From the NCBI GenBank assembly GCA_019244055.1, contig JAFATG010000079.1, positions 1 through 44,385 of the forward strand: DNA of 44,385 bases, given 5' to 3'. Shown here piece after piece: positions 16,347-25,005 of the stretch. Numbering within the stretch: the stretch's first letter is position 1; the number at the start of each line of letters is the position of its first letter. This stretch comes from Acidobacteriaceae bacterium. GTDB taxonomy: Bacteria; Acidobacteriota; Terriglobia; Bryobacterales; Bryobacteraceae. The notes beneath the pieces were generated by a model that was not told where the DNA came from, made no database searches, and was given only the letters and a program-made list of their open reading frames with translations. Made by a program: the position numbers and the translations under genes.

Positions 16347-17738
16347 CTAATGTGCCCCCACCGGGACCAGCGCATTCAGCTCTTTAATGATGTTTGCAAC
16401 AAAACTCTTCGCATCCCCAAACAGCATCAGCGTCTTGTCCATGTAATACAGCTCATTGTCGATGCCGGCAAAGCCAGGGCTCATGCTGCGTTTAATCACC
16501 ATGACCGTGCGCGCCTCCGAGGCATTCAAAATGGGCATGCCGGCAATCGGACTGGTCTTGTCGTTCCTCGCTGCCGGGTTCACCACGTCATTTGCGCCAA
16601 TTACCAGAGCAACATCCGTCCGTGGAAACTCAGGATTGATGTCGTCCATTTCAAAGAGCCGGTCATATGGAACGTCCGCTTCCGCCAGCAGCACATTCAT
16701 GTGCCCCGGCATGCGGCCGGCCACTGGATGAATCCCGAAACGAACCTCCACGCCACGGCGGTCCAGAACATCGTGCAGTTCGCGGAGCTTATGTTGAGCC
16801 TGGGCCACGGCCATGCCATAGCCGGGAATAATCACAACACTGCGCGCGGCATCCAGAATCTCTGCGGCATCTTCCGGCGATGCAGAGCGAACCGGGCGCT
16901 GAACAGCTTCCTTCTTGGCCGTTTGAACAGTGCCAAACGCGCCGAACAGGACATTGCTGAACGAGCGGTTCATCGCGCGGCACATGATGACTGAAAGAAT
17001 GAATCCTGACGAGCCATCGAGCGCGCCGGCCACAATCAGCAGCTTGTTGTCCAGGGCGAAACCCATCGCGCTCGCCGACAGACCCGCATAGGAATTCAGC
17101 AGCGCAATCACGGTCGGCATGTCCGCTCCGCCGATCGGAATGATCAACAGCACGCCGAAGACTAGCGCCAGCACCATAAAAATCGGGTACAGCCATTTCT
17201 GTTCGGGCACGAAGATCAGGAAAATGCCGATAGCCACCGCCAGGCCGAAAATGCTCAGGTTGACAATGTTTTGACCGCGGTACGTAATTGGTCTCGTGGG
17301 CAAACTCTCCTGCAGCTTCCCAAACGCCATCAAGCTGGCCGTGAACGTGAGAAAACCCAGCAGGGTTTCCACGATCAGCGCGCCCATCACGAATCCATGC
17401 GGTGTCTGCCGGTAATATTCGGCTGTTCCGATGAGTGCGGAAGCCAGCGCGCCGCATGCATGCGAGAACGCCGTCCGCTGCGGCACAGCCGTCATCGGCA
17501 TGATATAGGCGATGGGAACCCCAATCGCTGACCCGATGAAGAACGCGATCAGGATCCATTCGTAATTGACGACCTCGTGCCGCAGCAGCGTGCCAACCAC
17601 CGCCAGCAGCATTCCGATCTCGCCAACGATTACGCCCCGCCGCGCGGTGACCGGCGAATTCATCCATTTGATCGCCAGAATGAAACCAGCGGCCGCAAGG
17701 ATGTATAGGGCAGGGAAGATGGTCTCCATAGAGATCAT
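16347..17738 (-). CDS. pntB: NAD(P) transhydrogenase subunit beta
   Basis: A 463-residue inner-membrane subunit. The N-terminal half has many membrane helices (for example YNEW-like loop then IAFFIGSAIGVPIAYIMPMT, FLIFVPEQKWLYPIFMVLAL). The C-terminal soluble domain is the NADP(H)-binding domain III, with VVIIPGYGMAVAQAQHKLRE, GIHPVAGRMPGHMNVLLAEA and VALVIGANDVVNPAA. The enzyme uses the proton-motive force to reduce NADP+ with NADH. The start overlaps the pntAb stop by 1 nt; GGGGAG lies 7-8 nt upstream of this ATG. Length is normal and the motifs intact. It is the last gene of the three-gene operon and is convergent with the CBS gene. Confidence 0.96.
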   Translation of the reverse strand: MISMETIFPALYILAAAGFILAIKWMNSPVTARRGVIVGEIGMLLAVVGTLLRHEVVNYEWILIAFFIGSAIGVPIAYIMPMTAVPQRTAFSHACGALASALIGTAEYYRQTPHGFVMGALIVETLLGFLTFTASLMAFGKLQESLPTRPITYRGQNIVNLSIFGLAVAIGIFLIFVPEQKWLYPIFMVLALVFGVLLIIPIGGADMPTVIALLNSYAGLSASAMGFALDNKLLIVAGALDGSSGFILSVIMCRAMNRSFSNVLFGAFGTVQTAKKEAVQRPVRSASPEDAAEILDAARSVVIIPGYGMAVAQAQHKLRELHDVLDRRGVEVRFGIHPVAGRMPGHMNVLLAEADVPYDRLFEMDDINPEFPRTDVALVIGANDVVNPAARNDKTSPIAGMPILNASEARTVMVIKRSMSPGFAGIDNELYYMDKTLMLFGDAKSFVANIIKELNALVPVGAH

Positions 17739-18028
17739 TACTTATCTCCCCGCTTCTTGAACATCTTGAGCATGCGGTCCGTAATTAGATAGCCGCTGAC
17801 GACGTTGGTCACTGCCGCGACTACGGCCACAAAGCCCAGCACCTTCGAAAGCATCGTCGCGTTCTTCTCGCCGGTGATGAGAATTGCACCCACGACCGCT
17901 ATGGCCGAGATCGCGTTTGTCAGAGACATCAGAGGCGTATGCAAAAGCGGTGAAACGCGCCGGATGAGCTCAAACCCCAGAAATGCCGCCAGCATAAACA
18001 CCCAAATCGCGATTTCGTATTTGCTCAT
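17738..18028 (-). CDS. pntAb: NAD(P) transhydrogenase subunit alpha, membrane part
   Basis: A 96-residue membrane protein with three or four helices, including IAIWVFMLAAFLGFELIRRV, then LLHTPLMSLTNAISAIAVVG and LGFVAVVAAVTNVVSGYLIT, then a basic end (RMLKMFKKRGDK). This is the split-off membrane domain of PntA, as in bacteria with a three-gene pnt operon. The HTPLMSLTNAIS segment is the family's most conserved region. It overlaps pntAa by 4 nt (ATGA) and pntB by 1 nt, so all three are translationally coupled. Confidence 0.95.
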   Translation of the reverse strand: MSKYEIAIWVFMLAAFLGFELIRRVSPLLHTPLMSLTNAISAIAVVGAILITGEKNATMLSKVLGFVAVVAAVTNVVSGYLITDRMLKMFKKRGDK

Positions 18029-19197
18029 GCATTCACCGTCCTTTCGGCGCCCAGCAACTCCGCGATCCGGCTATGTACTACTTTCCCTTCGTGCGTCACC
18101 AGCGTTTCACGAATGATTTCGTCTTCTCGATTCACCACAACGCCGCTGCCCGTAACCAGCAGTTTCAGAAACGCGCTGACGTTTGAGGCGAACATCTGGC
18201 TCGCATGGAACGGGACCATCGAGGGTAGATTCACGGGGCCCATCACGCTAACCCCGTTGTGCACCACGGTCTCTCCCGGCCGCGTCAGTTCACAGTTCCC
18301 GCCGCGCTCCGCGGCAATGTCTACAATCACCGAACCGCTGCACATTGCGCTTACCATTTCCCCCGTGATCAGAATCGGCGATTTCCGTCCCGGCACGGCG
18401 GCTGTCGTAATCACTACGTCCTGTTCACGCAAGACCTCAGTCATCAACTCACGTTGGCGCCGGTAGAACGCCTCGTCCATCCCTTTCGCGTACCCGCCCT
18501 TATCCTCGGAAGCTTTCGAATCGACATCCAGGATGACGAACTTCGCACCGACGCTTTCCACTTGCTCTTTCACGGCCGGCCTTACGTCGTACGCGCTCAC
18601 CACCGCGCCCACTCGTTTCGCCGTTGCAATCGCCTGCAGACCGGCAACCCCGGCCCCTAGCACAAAAGCTTTAGCCGGGGTGATCGTTCCAGCCGCCGTC
18701 ATCAACATCGGAAACATCTTCGGAAGCTGAGTCGCCGCCATCAGCACGGCACGATAACCGGAGATCGTAGCCATCGAAGACAGCGCGTCCATCGCTTGTG
18801 CGCGCGTGATTCTCGGCATTAATTCCAGTGCGAAAAATGATACCCCGGTTTCCGCCAGATCGGATGCTTCTTTGAGCGCCGTGAGCGGCTCGCCGAATCC
18901 GACCACCGCTTGACCTGGTCGAAACAGCGCTAAGTCCGATCTGCCCTCGTCGGGGTTAGCGCCGATCGCTCGCACCTGCGCAATGACATCGGCTTCCTGG
19001 AACACCTCGGACCGGCTTGCCAGCCGCGTCCCACGTGCTACATACAGGTCGTCGGTATACCCCGCCTCGGTTCCGGCCGAATGTTCGACGAGAACCTCCA
19101 TGCCCGACTTCCGCAAAGCTTCACACTGACGCGGTGTGATCGCGACGCGACGTTCTCCCGGAAACGTTTCGCGCGGAACTCCTACAATGGTGGGCAA
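18025..19197 (-). CDS. pntAa: NAD(P) transhydrogenase subunit alpha, NAD(H)-binding part
   Basis: A 390-residue soluble domain I of proton-translocating transhydrogenase. It begins PTIVGVPRETFPGERRVAIT, the alanine dehydrogenase/PNT N-terminal signature, and contains the NAD-binding stretch PAKAFVLGAGVAGLQAIATA and DVRPAVKEQVESVGAKFV. The start is a TTG at 19197, supported by a GGAGG Shine-Dalgarno 6 nt upstream; a TTG start suggests tuned translation. It is divergent from the 2-oxoacid oxidoreductase operon, with a 65-bp intergenic region. I infer that the operon feeds or drains the same NADP(H) pool as the neighbouring operon. Confidence 0.95.
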   Translation of the reverse strand: MPTIVGVPRETFPGERRVAITPRQCEALRKSGMEVLVEHSAGTEAGYTDDLYVARGTRLASRSEVFQEADVIAQVRAIGANPDEGRSDLALFRPGQAVVGFGEPLTALKEASDLAETGVSFFALELMPRITRAQAMDALSSMATISGYRAVLMAATQLPKMFPMLMTAAGTITPAKAFVLGAGVAGLQAIATAKRVGAVVSAYDVRPAVKEQVESVGAKFVILDVDSKASEDKGGYAKGMDEAFYRRQRELMTEVLREQDVVITTAAVPGRKSPILITGEMVSAMCSGSVIVDIAAERGGNCELTRPGETVVHNGVSVMGPVNLPSMVPFHASQMFASNVSAFLKLLVTGSGVVVNREDEIIRETLVTHEGKVVHSRIAELLGAERTVNA

Positions 19198-19262
19198 ATT
19201 GCCTCCGCTTCAATTTTGATGATTATCTATTCCGACGACAAAGCGCAACACAGAGTTACGTT

Positions 19263-21104
19263 GTGTATAATACGGCCAAGCAAGTTGGGCCCCCAAGTAG
19301 CTGGCCACGGGCGTGCGTGAAACCTACTGACGTTCAAAACGCGAATTACTTTCATAAGGTCGTCGATTGCCAGTGGGCCTGCCCCGCGCACACTAACGTC
19401 CCCGAATACATCCGTCTGATTGCGCAAGGCCGATACACCGATGCATACATGCTCAATCGGCAATCCAACGTTTTTCCAGCTATCCTGGGCCGCACCTGTG
19501 ACCGTCCCTGCGAGCCTGCCTGTCGCCGTGGTCGCCTCGATGGGAAACCGGTTGCCATCTGCCGCCTCAAGCGTGTGGCTGCCGATTTGCGTGGTGAGAT
19601 CGCGCATCTTCTTCCGAAGATCCCCAATCAGAAGAACGGTAAACGCATTGCCTGCATCGGCGCCGGCCCGGCCTCTCTCACCGTCGCGAACGACCTCCTC
19701 CCGCTCGGCTATCAGGTCACGATTTTCGAAAAACAGGACAAGCCCGGTGGCCTCATGCGCTCGAATATTCCGGCCTTCCGATTGCCGGAAGCGGTCCTCA
19801 CCGAAGAGATCGACATCATCGTTAACCTGGGCGCCGAGATCCGTTATAACTCGCCCATCGCCAGCATGCAGGCGCTGCTGAACCAGGGATTCGATGCCAT
19901 TTTCGTAGGAAGCGGCGCGCCCCGCGGCAAGGACCTCGACATTCCTGGTCGGCACGATACGGATCGCATCCACATCGGCATCGACTGGCTTGAGTCCATC
20001 GCCTTCGGCCATATTGATTCCATCGGTGAACGCGTGCTGATCATCGGCGTCGGCAACACAGCAATGGACTGCTGCCGCTCTTCGCGAAGGCTGGGTGGCC
20101 GCGAGATCAAAGTGATGGCCAGACGGCCGCGGCCCTATTTCAAAGCGTCCCCTTGGGAGCTCGACGACGCCGAAGAGGAAGGGGTCGAAATCGTCGTCAA
20201 TCACGCTCCGAAAAACTTCGTCATCGAGGGCGGAACTCTGAAGGGAATGATCTTCGAGCGCTTGGAGTGGGACGGCGACGCGCGCCGCTCCCGCACACTC
20301 GACGAAATTTTTCTTCCGGCCGACGATGTCATTCTAGCCATCGGACAGGAGAACGCCTTTCCTTGGATCGAACGCGATACCGGAATTGAGTTCGGTAAAT
20401 GGGATATGCCGGTTGTCGATGATTTGACGATGCAATCCACGCGCCCCGGTGTCTTCTTTGGTGGCGACTCGGCCTTCGGTCCGAAGAACATCATTTGGGC
20501 GGTTGAGCACGGCCACCAGGCCGCCATCTCCATCCATGATTTCTGCGAAGGCATTCCGGTAACGGAGCGCCCGACTTACGGCATGAACCTCGTGAGCCAG
20601 AAGATGGGCATCAGCGAGTGGAGCTATCACAACGACTACAACCCTGTCGCCCGCCAGAAGATGAAGCACGTCGATCTGGTCCAGCGCTTTGAGAACTTGA
20701 ACATCGAAGTGGAGCTGGGGTTCACCGCCGAGCAGACCGCGCGCGAAGTCGAACGTTGCCTGAACTGCGATATCGAGACCGTGTTCGCGGCTCCGCGCTG
20801 TATCGAATGCGACGCCTGTGTAGATGTCTGTCCCGTACAGTGTCTGACCATTGCGCGAAATGCAGATGAGTTGGAGCTGCGAACCCGCCTTTCCGCGCCG
20901 CCTCTGAATCTCGATCAGGCGCTCTTCGCTTCCGAGCCTCTTCCTCAGACCACACGAGTCATGTTGAAGGACGAAGATCTGTGTGTTCATTGCGGCCTTT
21001 GTGCTGAACGCTGTCCCACGGCCGCCTGGGATATGCAGAAATTTGATCTATTAATCCCTTATGCAGGTGCAAAAGCATGCAGCAGCAGTTGCGTACCCGC
21101 ATAA
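19263..21104 (+). CDS. FAD/NAD(P)/iron-sulfur subunit of a 2-oxoacid oxidoreductase (KorC-like, GltD-related)
   Basis: A 613-residue electron-transfer flavoprotein. Order: an N-terminal Cys region like the GltD Fe-S domain (CQWACPAHTNVPEYIRLI, then GRTCDRPCEPACRRG); FAD-binding RIACIGAGPASLTVANDLLP; NAD(P)-binding RVLIIGVGNTAMDCCRSSRR; and the FAD motif GVFFGGDSAFG. The C-terminus has two [4Fe-4S] ferredoxin motifs (CIECDACVDVCP and CVHCGLCAERCP). The alpha and beta subunit genes of a 2-oxoacid oxidoreductase follow, with a 28-bp overlap to the next. This matches the three-subunit 2-oxoglutarate:NADP+ oxidoreductase of Azoarcus evansii, in which a flavin subunit moves electrons to NADP+. The start is uncertain: GTG at 19263 or GTG at 19317. 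Confidence 0.88.
   Translation: MYNTAKQVGPPSSWPRACVKPTDVQNANYFHKVVDCQWACPAHTNVPEYIRLIAQGRYTDAYMLNRQSNVFPAILGRTCDRPCEPACRRGRLDGKPVAICRLKRVAADLRGEIAHLLPKIPNQKNGKRIACIGAGPASLTVANDLLPLGYQVTIFEKQDKPGGLMRSNIPAFRLPEAVLTEEIDIIVNLGAEIRYNSPIASMQALLNQGFDAIFVGSGAPRGKDLDIPGRHDTDRIHIGIDWLESIAFGHIDSIGERVLIIGVGNTAMDCCRSSRRLGGREIKVMARRPRPYFKASPWELDDAEEEGVEIVVNHAPKNFVIEGGTLKGMIFERLEWDGDARRSRTLDEIFLPADDVILAIGQENAFPWIERDTGIEFGKWDMPVVDDLTMQSTRPGVFFGGDSAFGPKNIIWAVEHGHQAAISIHDFCEGIPVTERPTYGMNLVSQKMGISEWSYHNDYNPVARQKMKHVDLVQRFENLNIEVELGFTAEQTAREVERCLNCDIETVFAAPRCIECDACVDVCPVQCLTIARNADELELRTRLSAPPLNLDQALFASEPLPQTTRVMLKDEDLCVHCGLCAERCPTAAWDMQKFDLLIPYAGAKACSSSCVPA
19266..19271 (+). promoter_or_regulatory. Consensus -10 box next to the kor-type operon start
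   Basis: TATAAT is a perfect -10 hexamer in the divergent region between pntAa and the FAD/Fe-S subunit gene. No good -35 lies 16-18 bp upstream. If used, transcription would begin near 19278, past the GTG at 19263, and would force the start of the downstream gene to the GTG at 19317. Confidence 0.35.
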
Positions 21105-22900
21105 ACGATTTCGCCTTCAAGCTTGCCAACGTAAACGGAACGGGATCTGCCAGCGCCAACGGCCTCCTCATGCAGGCCATTTTCCGGATGGGCATCCCGG
21201 TTTCCGGCAAGAACCTGTTCCCCTCTAACATCCAGGGCCTGCCCACCTGGTATGAGATTCGCGTCAATAAAGACGGGCATACCGCGCGATCCCTCGATTA
21301 CGACCTGATGGTCGCGATGAATGCCCAGACCTATGCCCGCGATATCCGCGAGGTCCGCTCCAGCGGCTACGTTCTCTACGATTCAAGCTGGCCTCTCGAT
21401 GGTTCGCTCTATCGCGAAGATGTGCATTTCCTGCCCGTTCCGTTCGCCCAGATGTGCAACGAGAACTTCGCTGATTCGCGGCAGCGGATCCTTATGAAGA
21501 ACATTGCCTACGCCGGAACCCTGGTCGCCGCTCTCGATATCGACATGCCGATTGTTGAGGCTCTCCTCGACGAAACCTTTGCCGGCAAAGCTGCGCTTCG
21601 CGACTCTAATCGGCAGGCTCTCCACATCGGCTACGATTACGCCCGCGAACACTTCCATTGCCCGCTTCCGTTCCATTTGGAAAAGATGGACGCGAACGGG
21701 GACAAGATCCTGATCGACGGCAACACCGCGACGGCGCTCGGGTGCCTGTATGCGGGGGCAAGCATCGCGGCCTGGTATCCCATTACGCCTGCGACGTCGG
21801 TCATGGACGCCTTCCGCCAGTTCTGCGAAAGATATCGCCGTGATCCCGAAACCGGGCGCAACAACTACTGCATCCTTCAGGCCGAAGACGAGCTCGCCGC
21901 AATCGGCATGGTCATCGGCGCCTGCTGGAACGGCGCCCGCGCCTTTACCTCCACCTCCGGTCCCGGGATTTCTCTCATGAATGAGTTGCTTGGATTGGCG
22001 TATTATTCCGAGATTCCGGCCGTCGTCATCGACGTACAGCGGGTCGGGCCTTCCACTGGCATGCCGACGCGTACCCAACAGGCCGATCTGCTCGAGTGCG
22101 CCTACGCCTCACACGGCGACACCAAACATATCCTCCTTTTCCCCTCTGACCCAGCCGAGTGCTTCGAGTTCGCCGTCAAATCCTTCGATCTCGCCGAACG
22201 ATTCCAGACGCCCGTGATCATGCTCTCGGATCTCGACATCGGCATGAACGATTGGGTGGCGCCTCGCCTCCGTTGGGACGACTCGTATCGCCCCGATCGT
22301 GGCCGCGTACTCTCTGAGGAAGATCTCAAATCAGTTGCGAAATTTCACCGCTACACCGATGAGGATCAGTTTTACGTTCCTTCCCGCACTCTGCCCGGTG
22401 TTCACCAAAGCGGAGCCTACGTCACGCGCGGCTCCGGTCACAACAAGTTCGGCGGCTACACTGAAACTCCTTCCGAATATCAAGAAGTCGTCGACCGTCT
22501 TGCTCGCAAACAGAAGGCCGCCGGTAGCCTCGTGCCTCATCCTAAGGTCCAAACTCGTTCGGGCGCGCAGATCGGCATCGTCGCGATCGGCGGATGTAAT
22601 CCGGCTGTTCAGGAAGCCGTCGACCTGCTCGCTGCCGACGGTGTGCAGGCCGACTACATGCGAATCTGCGGTTTCCCATTTCACGAAAGTGTCGAACGAT
22701 TTCTCTACGATCACGACCCCTGCTTTATCGTCGAGCAGAATCGAGATGCGCAGCTTCGCTCGCTCCTTACGCTCGAAACCTGCGTGCCGAAGAACCGCCT
22801 CCGCTCCGTACTCGTTTACGGCGGGTTCCCGTTGAGTGCTCGTCTTGTAGTCGAGGAAATCACCAAACAGCTAGAGGTCACTCATGCCGTCCATCGTTAA
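21077..22900 (+). CDS. 2-oxoacid oxidoreductase, fused gamma-alpha subunit (KorA-like)
   Basis: A 607-residue fusion. The gamma domain (about 1-190) has NGTGSASANGLLMQAIFRMG and PVSGKNLFPSNIQGLPTWYE. The alpha, pyrimidine-binding domain starts near 205 with GNTATALGCLYAGASIAAWY, followed by PITPATSVMDAF, then QAEDELAAIGMVIGA, GARAFTSTSGPGISLMNELL and QRVGPSTGMPTRTQQADL. The C-terminal part (about 490-600) has the transketolase-C-like region. Together with the beta subunit it oxidatively decarboxylates a 2-oxoacid using CoA and TPP. The gamma-alpha fusion and absence of an own ferredoxin domain are typical of 2-oxoglutarate-type enzymes rather than pyruvate ones, but substrate is inferred. It overlaps both neighbours. 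Confidence 0.92.
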   Translation: MQQQLRTRINDFAFKLANVNGTGSASANGLLMQAIFRMGIPVSGKNLFPSNIQGLPTWYEIRVNKDGHTARSLDYDLMVAMNAQTYARDIREVRSSGYVLYDSSWPLDGSLYREDVHFLPVPFAQMCNENFADSRQRILMKNIAYAGTLVAALDIDMPIVEALLDETFAGKAALRDSNRQALHIGYDYAREHFHCPLPFHLEKMDANGDKILIDGNTATALGCLYAGASIAAWYPITPATSVMDAFRQFCERYRRDPETGRNNYCILQAEDELAAIGMVIGACWNGARAFTSTSGPGISLMNELLGLAYYSEIPAVVIDVQRVGPSTGMPTRTQQADLLECAYASHGDTKHILLFPSDPAECFEFAVKSFDLAERFQTPVIMLSDLDIGMNDWVAPRLRWDDSYRPDRGRVLSEEDLKSVAKFHRYTDEDQFYVPSRTLPGVHQSGAYVTRGSGHNKFGGYTETPSEYQEVVDRLARKQKAAGSLVPHPKVQTRSGAQIGIVAIGGCNPAVQEAVDLLAADGVQADYMRICGFPFHESVERFLYDHDPCFIVEQNRDAQLRSLLTLETCVPKNRLRSVLVYGGFPLSARLVVEEITKQLEVTHAVHR

Positions 22901-23939
22901 GCCTGTCGCCACGCATCCGAGTCTGCAGCGCAACGAGCTCGGGTTGACCATTCGCGACTACGAAGGATCGATGTCTACCTTGTGCGCGGGATGCGGGCAC
23001 GATTCCATCACCGCCGCTATTGTGCGCGCGCTCTGGGAAGTCGCTATGCCGCCGCACATGCTGGCCAAGATGAGCGGCATCGGTTGCTCCTCGAAGACGC
23101 CGGCCTATTTCGTCAACGGCGCGCACGGCTTTAATTCTGCTCATGGCCGGATGCCCGCCATCACCACTGGCGCGAACGCCGCGAATCGCGATGTGACCTA
23201 TATCGGTGTCTCCGGTGACGGCGATTCGCTTTCCATCGGAATAGGCCACATGTGCCACGCCATCCGGCGGAATGTGCGTATGGTTTACATCATCGAGAAC
23301 AACGGTGTGTACGGCCTGACAAAGGGCCAATTTTCCGCTTCCGCCGATGTCGGTTCAAAGAGCAAGCGCGGCGAGCCCAACCAGATTCCGCCGATCGACC
23401 CGGTCCTGCTGGCGCTCAGCATCGGCGCCACCTTCGTTGCGCGCAGCTTCTCCGGCGACAAGGAGCAACTTGTGCCCATTCTGAAGGCTGCCCTCGCCCA
23501 TCGCGGCCTTTCGCTGATCGACGTCATCTCGCCTTGCGTCACGTTCAACGACCACTCCGGCTCTACCAAAAGCTATCTGCATACTCGAAAGCATGCGACG
23601 ACGGCGACCGAAGCCGATTTCGTTCCGCCCGCCTCCGAGATTCTCGCTCATATCGCCCAGAACGGTGTCACGACTGTCACCATGCACGACGGCAGCGTTG
23701 TGCGGTTCCGGTCGGTGCCCGAGAGCTATGACCCGAGCGATCGCGCCAGGGTCACGGCCTATCTCCTCGAGCGCGAAAAGAAGCGAGAAATCGTGACTGG
23801 TCTCCTCTTCATCGACGAGTCCCTTCCCGACCTCCACGAGGCCAATAAAACCTCCGATGTCCCGCTCGCTCGCCTGCCGTTCGAGAAGTTATGCCCCGGC
23901 GCAGCCACGCTCGATAAGCTGCAGGAAGACTTTCGCTGA
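22884..23939 (+). CDS. 2-oxoacid oxidoreductase, TPP-binding beta subunit (KorB-like)
   Basis: A 351-residue subunit with the TPP signature: ISGDGDSLSIG-like segment (VSGDGDSLSIGIGHMCHA) and ENNGVYGLTKGQFSAS. Four cysteines, C34 and C37 (LCAGCGHDS), C68 (GIGCSSK) and C218 (SPCVTF), are at the usual positions for one [4Fe-4S] cluster. Length (family about 280-350) is at the long end because of a C-terminal extension after about residue 290. It overlaps the alpha subunit gene by 17 nt and ends the three-gene operon 9 bp before a convergent methyltransferase gene. Electrons from TPP would pass through this cluster to the ferredoxin motifs of the FAD subunit. Confidence 0.92.
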   Translation: MPSIVKPVATHPSLQRNELGLTIRDYEGSMSTLCAGCGHDSITAAIVRALWEVAMPPHMLAKMSGIGCSSKTPAYFVNGAHGFNSAHGRMPAITTGANAANRDVTYIGVSGDGDSLSIGIGHMCHAIRRNVRMVYIIENNGVYGLTKGQFSASADVGSKSKRGEPNQIPPIDPVLLALSIGATFVARSFSGDKEQLVPILKAALAHRGLSLIDVISPCVTFNDHSGSTKSYLHTRKHATTATEADFVPPASEILAHIAQNGVTTVTMHDGSVVRFRSVPESYDPSDRARVTAYLLEREKKREIVTGLLFIDESLPDLHEANKTSDVPLARLPFEKLCPGAATLDKLQEDFR

Positions 23940-23948
23940 GCGGCTCCT

Positions 23949-24980
23949 CTAGTTCGATATCGGGAACGCTTCGATGATACTGAAGTCACCTGGCACCGCG
24001 ATCACTTGATTCAGCCGAAAACCAGAGTCACTGAGCAGTTCCCGATATTCCTGAACAGTGCGTTCCCTCCCGCCGGTCAGTAGCATCATCGCGATATCGA
24101 CGAATCTCCCCATCGAGGGCGAATTGGCATTTGATAGCGCGTATTCCAGCAATAAGAGCACCCCATCCTCGGGAACAGCTCGTCGGCAATTGACAAGGAT
24201 CTTGTGCGCGCGCTCGTCGTCCCAGTCATGAACGACACTTTTCATCATGTACGCCCTGCAGCCCGCGGGGATCTGTTGAAGAAAATCGCACGGTTTCATC
24301 TCGCAGCGTGCTTCCAGTTCGCCGCCGAGAAAGCCGCGTTCCCGCGCCCGCTCGAGCACATGCGGCAGGTCGGCCAGGACACCGTGGAGTCCTCGATGCG
24401 CTTTCAGGATGGTGGCAAGAAGTATGCCGTTGCCTCCTCCGACATCCATAACGCTGCCCCAGGCGCCAAAATCGTATGCATTAGCAATCGCCTGGCCCAT
24501 TAACTCCGACATGTTGGTCATCGCATCATCGAAGATGCGAGCCATCTCAGGGTTTTTCTTCAGGTAGTCGAAGGCATTCATCCCGAAGAGCTTTTCCCTC
24601 GCGGGCTGCCCCGTTTGAATGCTGTACAAAATTTCCCCGAAGGGCGCAAAGAAAAACTGGCTTCCCCGGAAAATCATTACAGAGCGCACGGACCCGGGAA
24701 CTCCCGTGCGCAGATACTGAGATAGATCCGTATGTGCGAACGCACCCAAAGCGGTCTCTTCGAAAACGCCCTGGCTGGTCAACAAGCGCATAACGCGGAG
24801 TAATGCCTGTTCGTTTATCTTCAGTTCGCCCGCAAGCTCCGATGCCGTTCGCGGTCGGCTATCTAGCAGGTCGGCCAACCCCAGTTTCGCCACGGCGTAT
24901 AAACACTGCTGTATGACTACGCCGTTGGCCATTCCTAACAGTTGAGCGGGTGTTGCGCGCGAGGCGGTTTCGGGCGCCAT
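23949..24980 (-). CDS. SAM-dependent O-methyltransferase (methyltransferase_2 family)
   Basis: A 343-residue protein. The N-terminal winged-helix dimerisation domain (about 15-100) has LGLADLLDSRPRTASELAGE and ALLRVMRLLTSQGVF. The C-terminal Rossmann methyltransferase domain has the SAM motif SVMDVGGGNGILLATILKAH and VVHDWDDERAHKILVNCRRA, the region holding the catalytic-base histidine in plant-like O-methyltransferases (KSVVHDWDD). Such enzymes methylate hydroxyl groups of aromatic or polyketide products. The start at 24980 is chosen because GAGGAGG lies 7 nt upstream; codons further up are non-coding in appearance. It lies 25 bp after the MFS gene on the same strand, so the two probably form an operon, but no biosynthetic genes flank them. 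Confidence 0.88.
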   Translation of the reverse strand: MAPETASRATPAQLLGMANGVVIQQCLYAVAKLGLADLLDSRPRTASELAGELKINEQALLRVMRLLTSQGVFEETALGAFAHTDLSQYLRTGVPGSVRSVMIFRGSQFFFAPFGEILYSIQTGQPAREKLFGMNAFDYLKKNPEMARIFDDAMTNMSELMGQAIANAYDFGAWGSVMDVGGGNGILLATILKAHRGLHGVLADLPHVLERARERGFLGGELEARCEMKPCDFLQQIPAGCRAYMMKSVVHDWDDERAHKILVNCRRAVPEDGVLLLLEYALSNANSPSMGRFVDIAMMLLTGGRERTVQEYRELLSDSGFRLNQVIAVPGDFSIIEAFPISN

Positions 24981-25005
24981 GATTGCCTCCTCTTTCATTG
25001 GTGTA

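Noticed and set aside
16789-17667. Alternative minus-strand frame (292 codons) within pntB
   Set aside because: It is Arg/Cys/His-rich with no membrane pattern, while the pntB frame has all expected motifs.
19227-20204. Minus-strand open frame (325 codons) opposite the FAD/Fe-S subunit gene
   Set aside because: It is antisense to a gene with many intact motifs and overlaps the divergent promoter region; no domain is recognisable.
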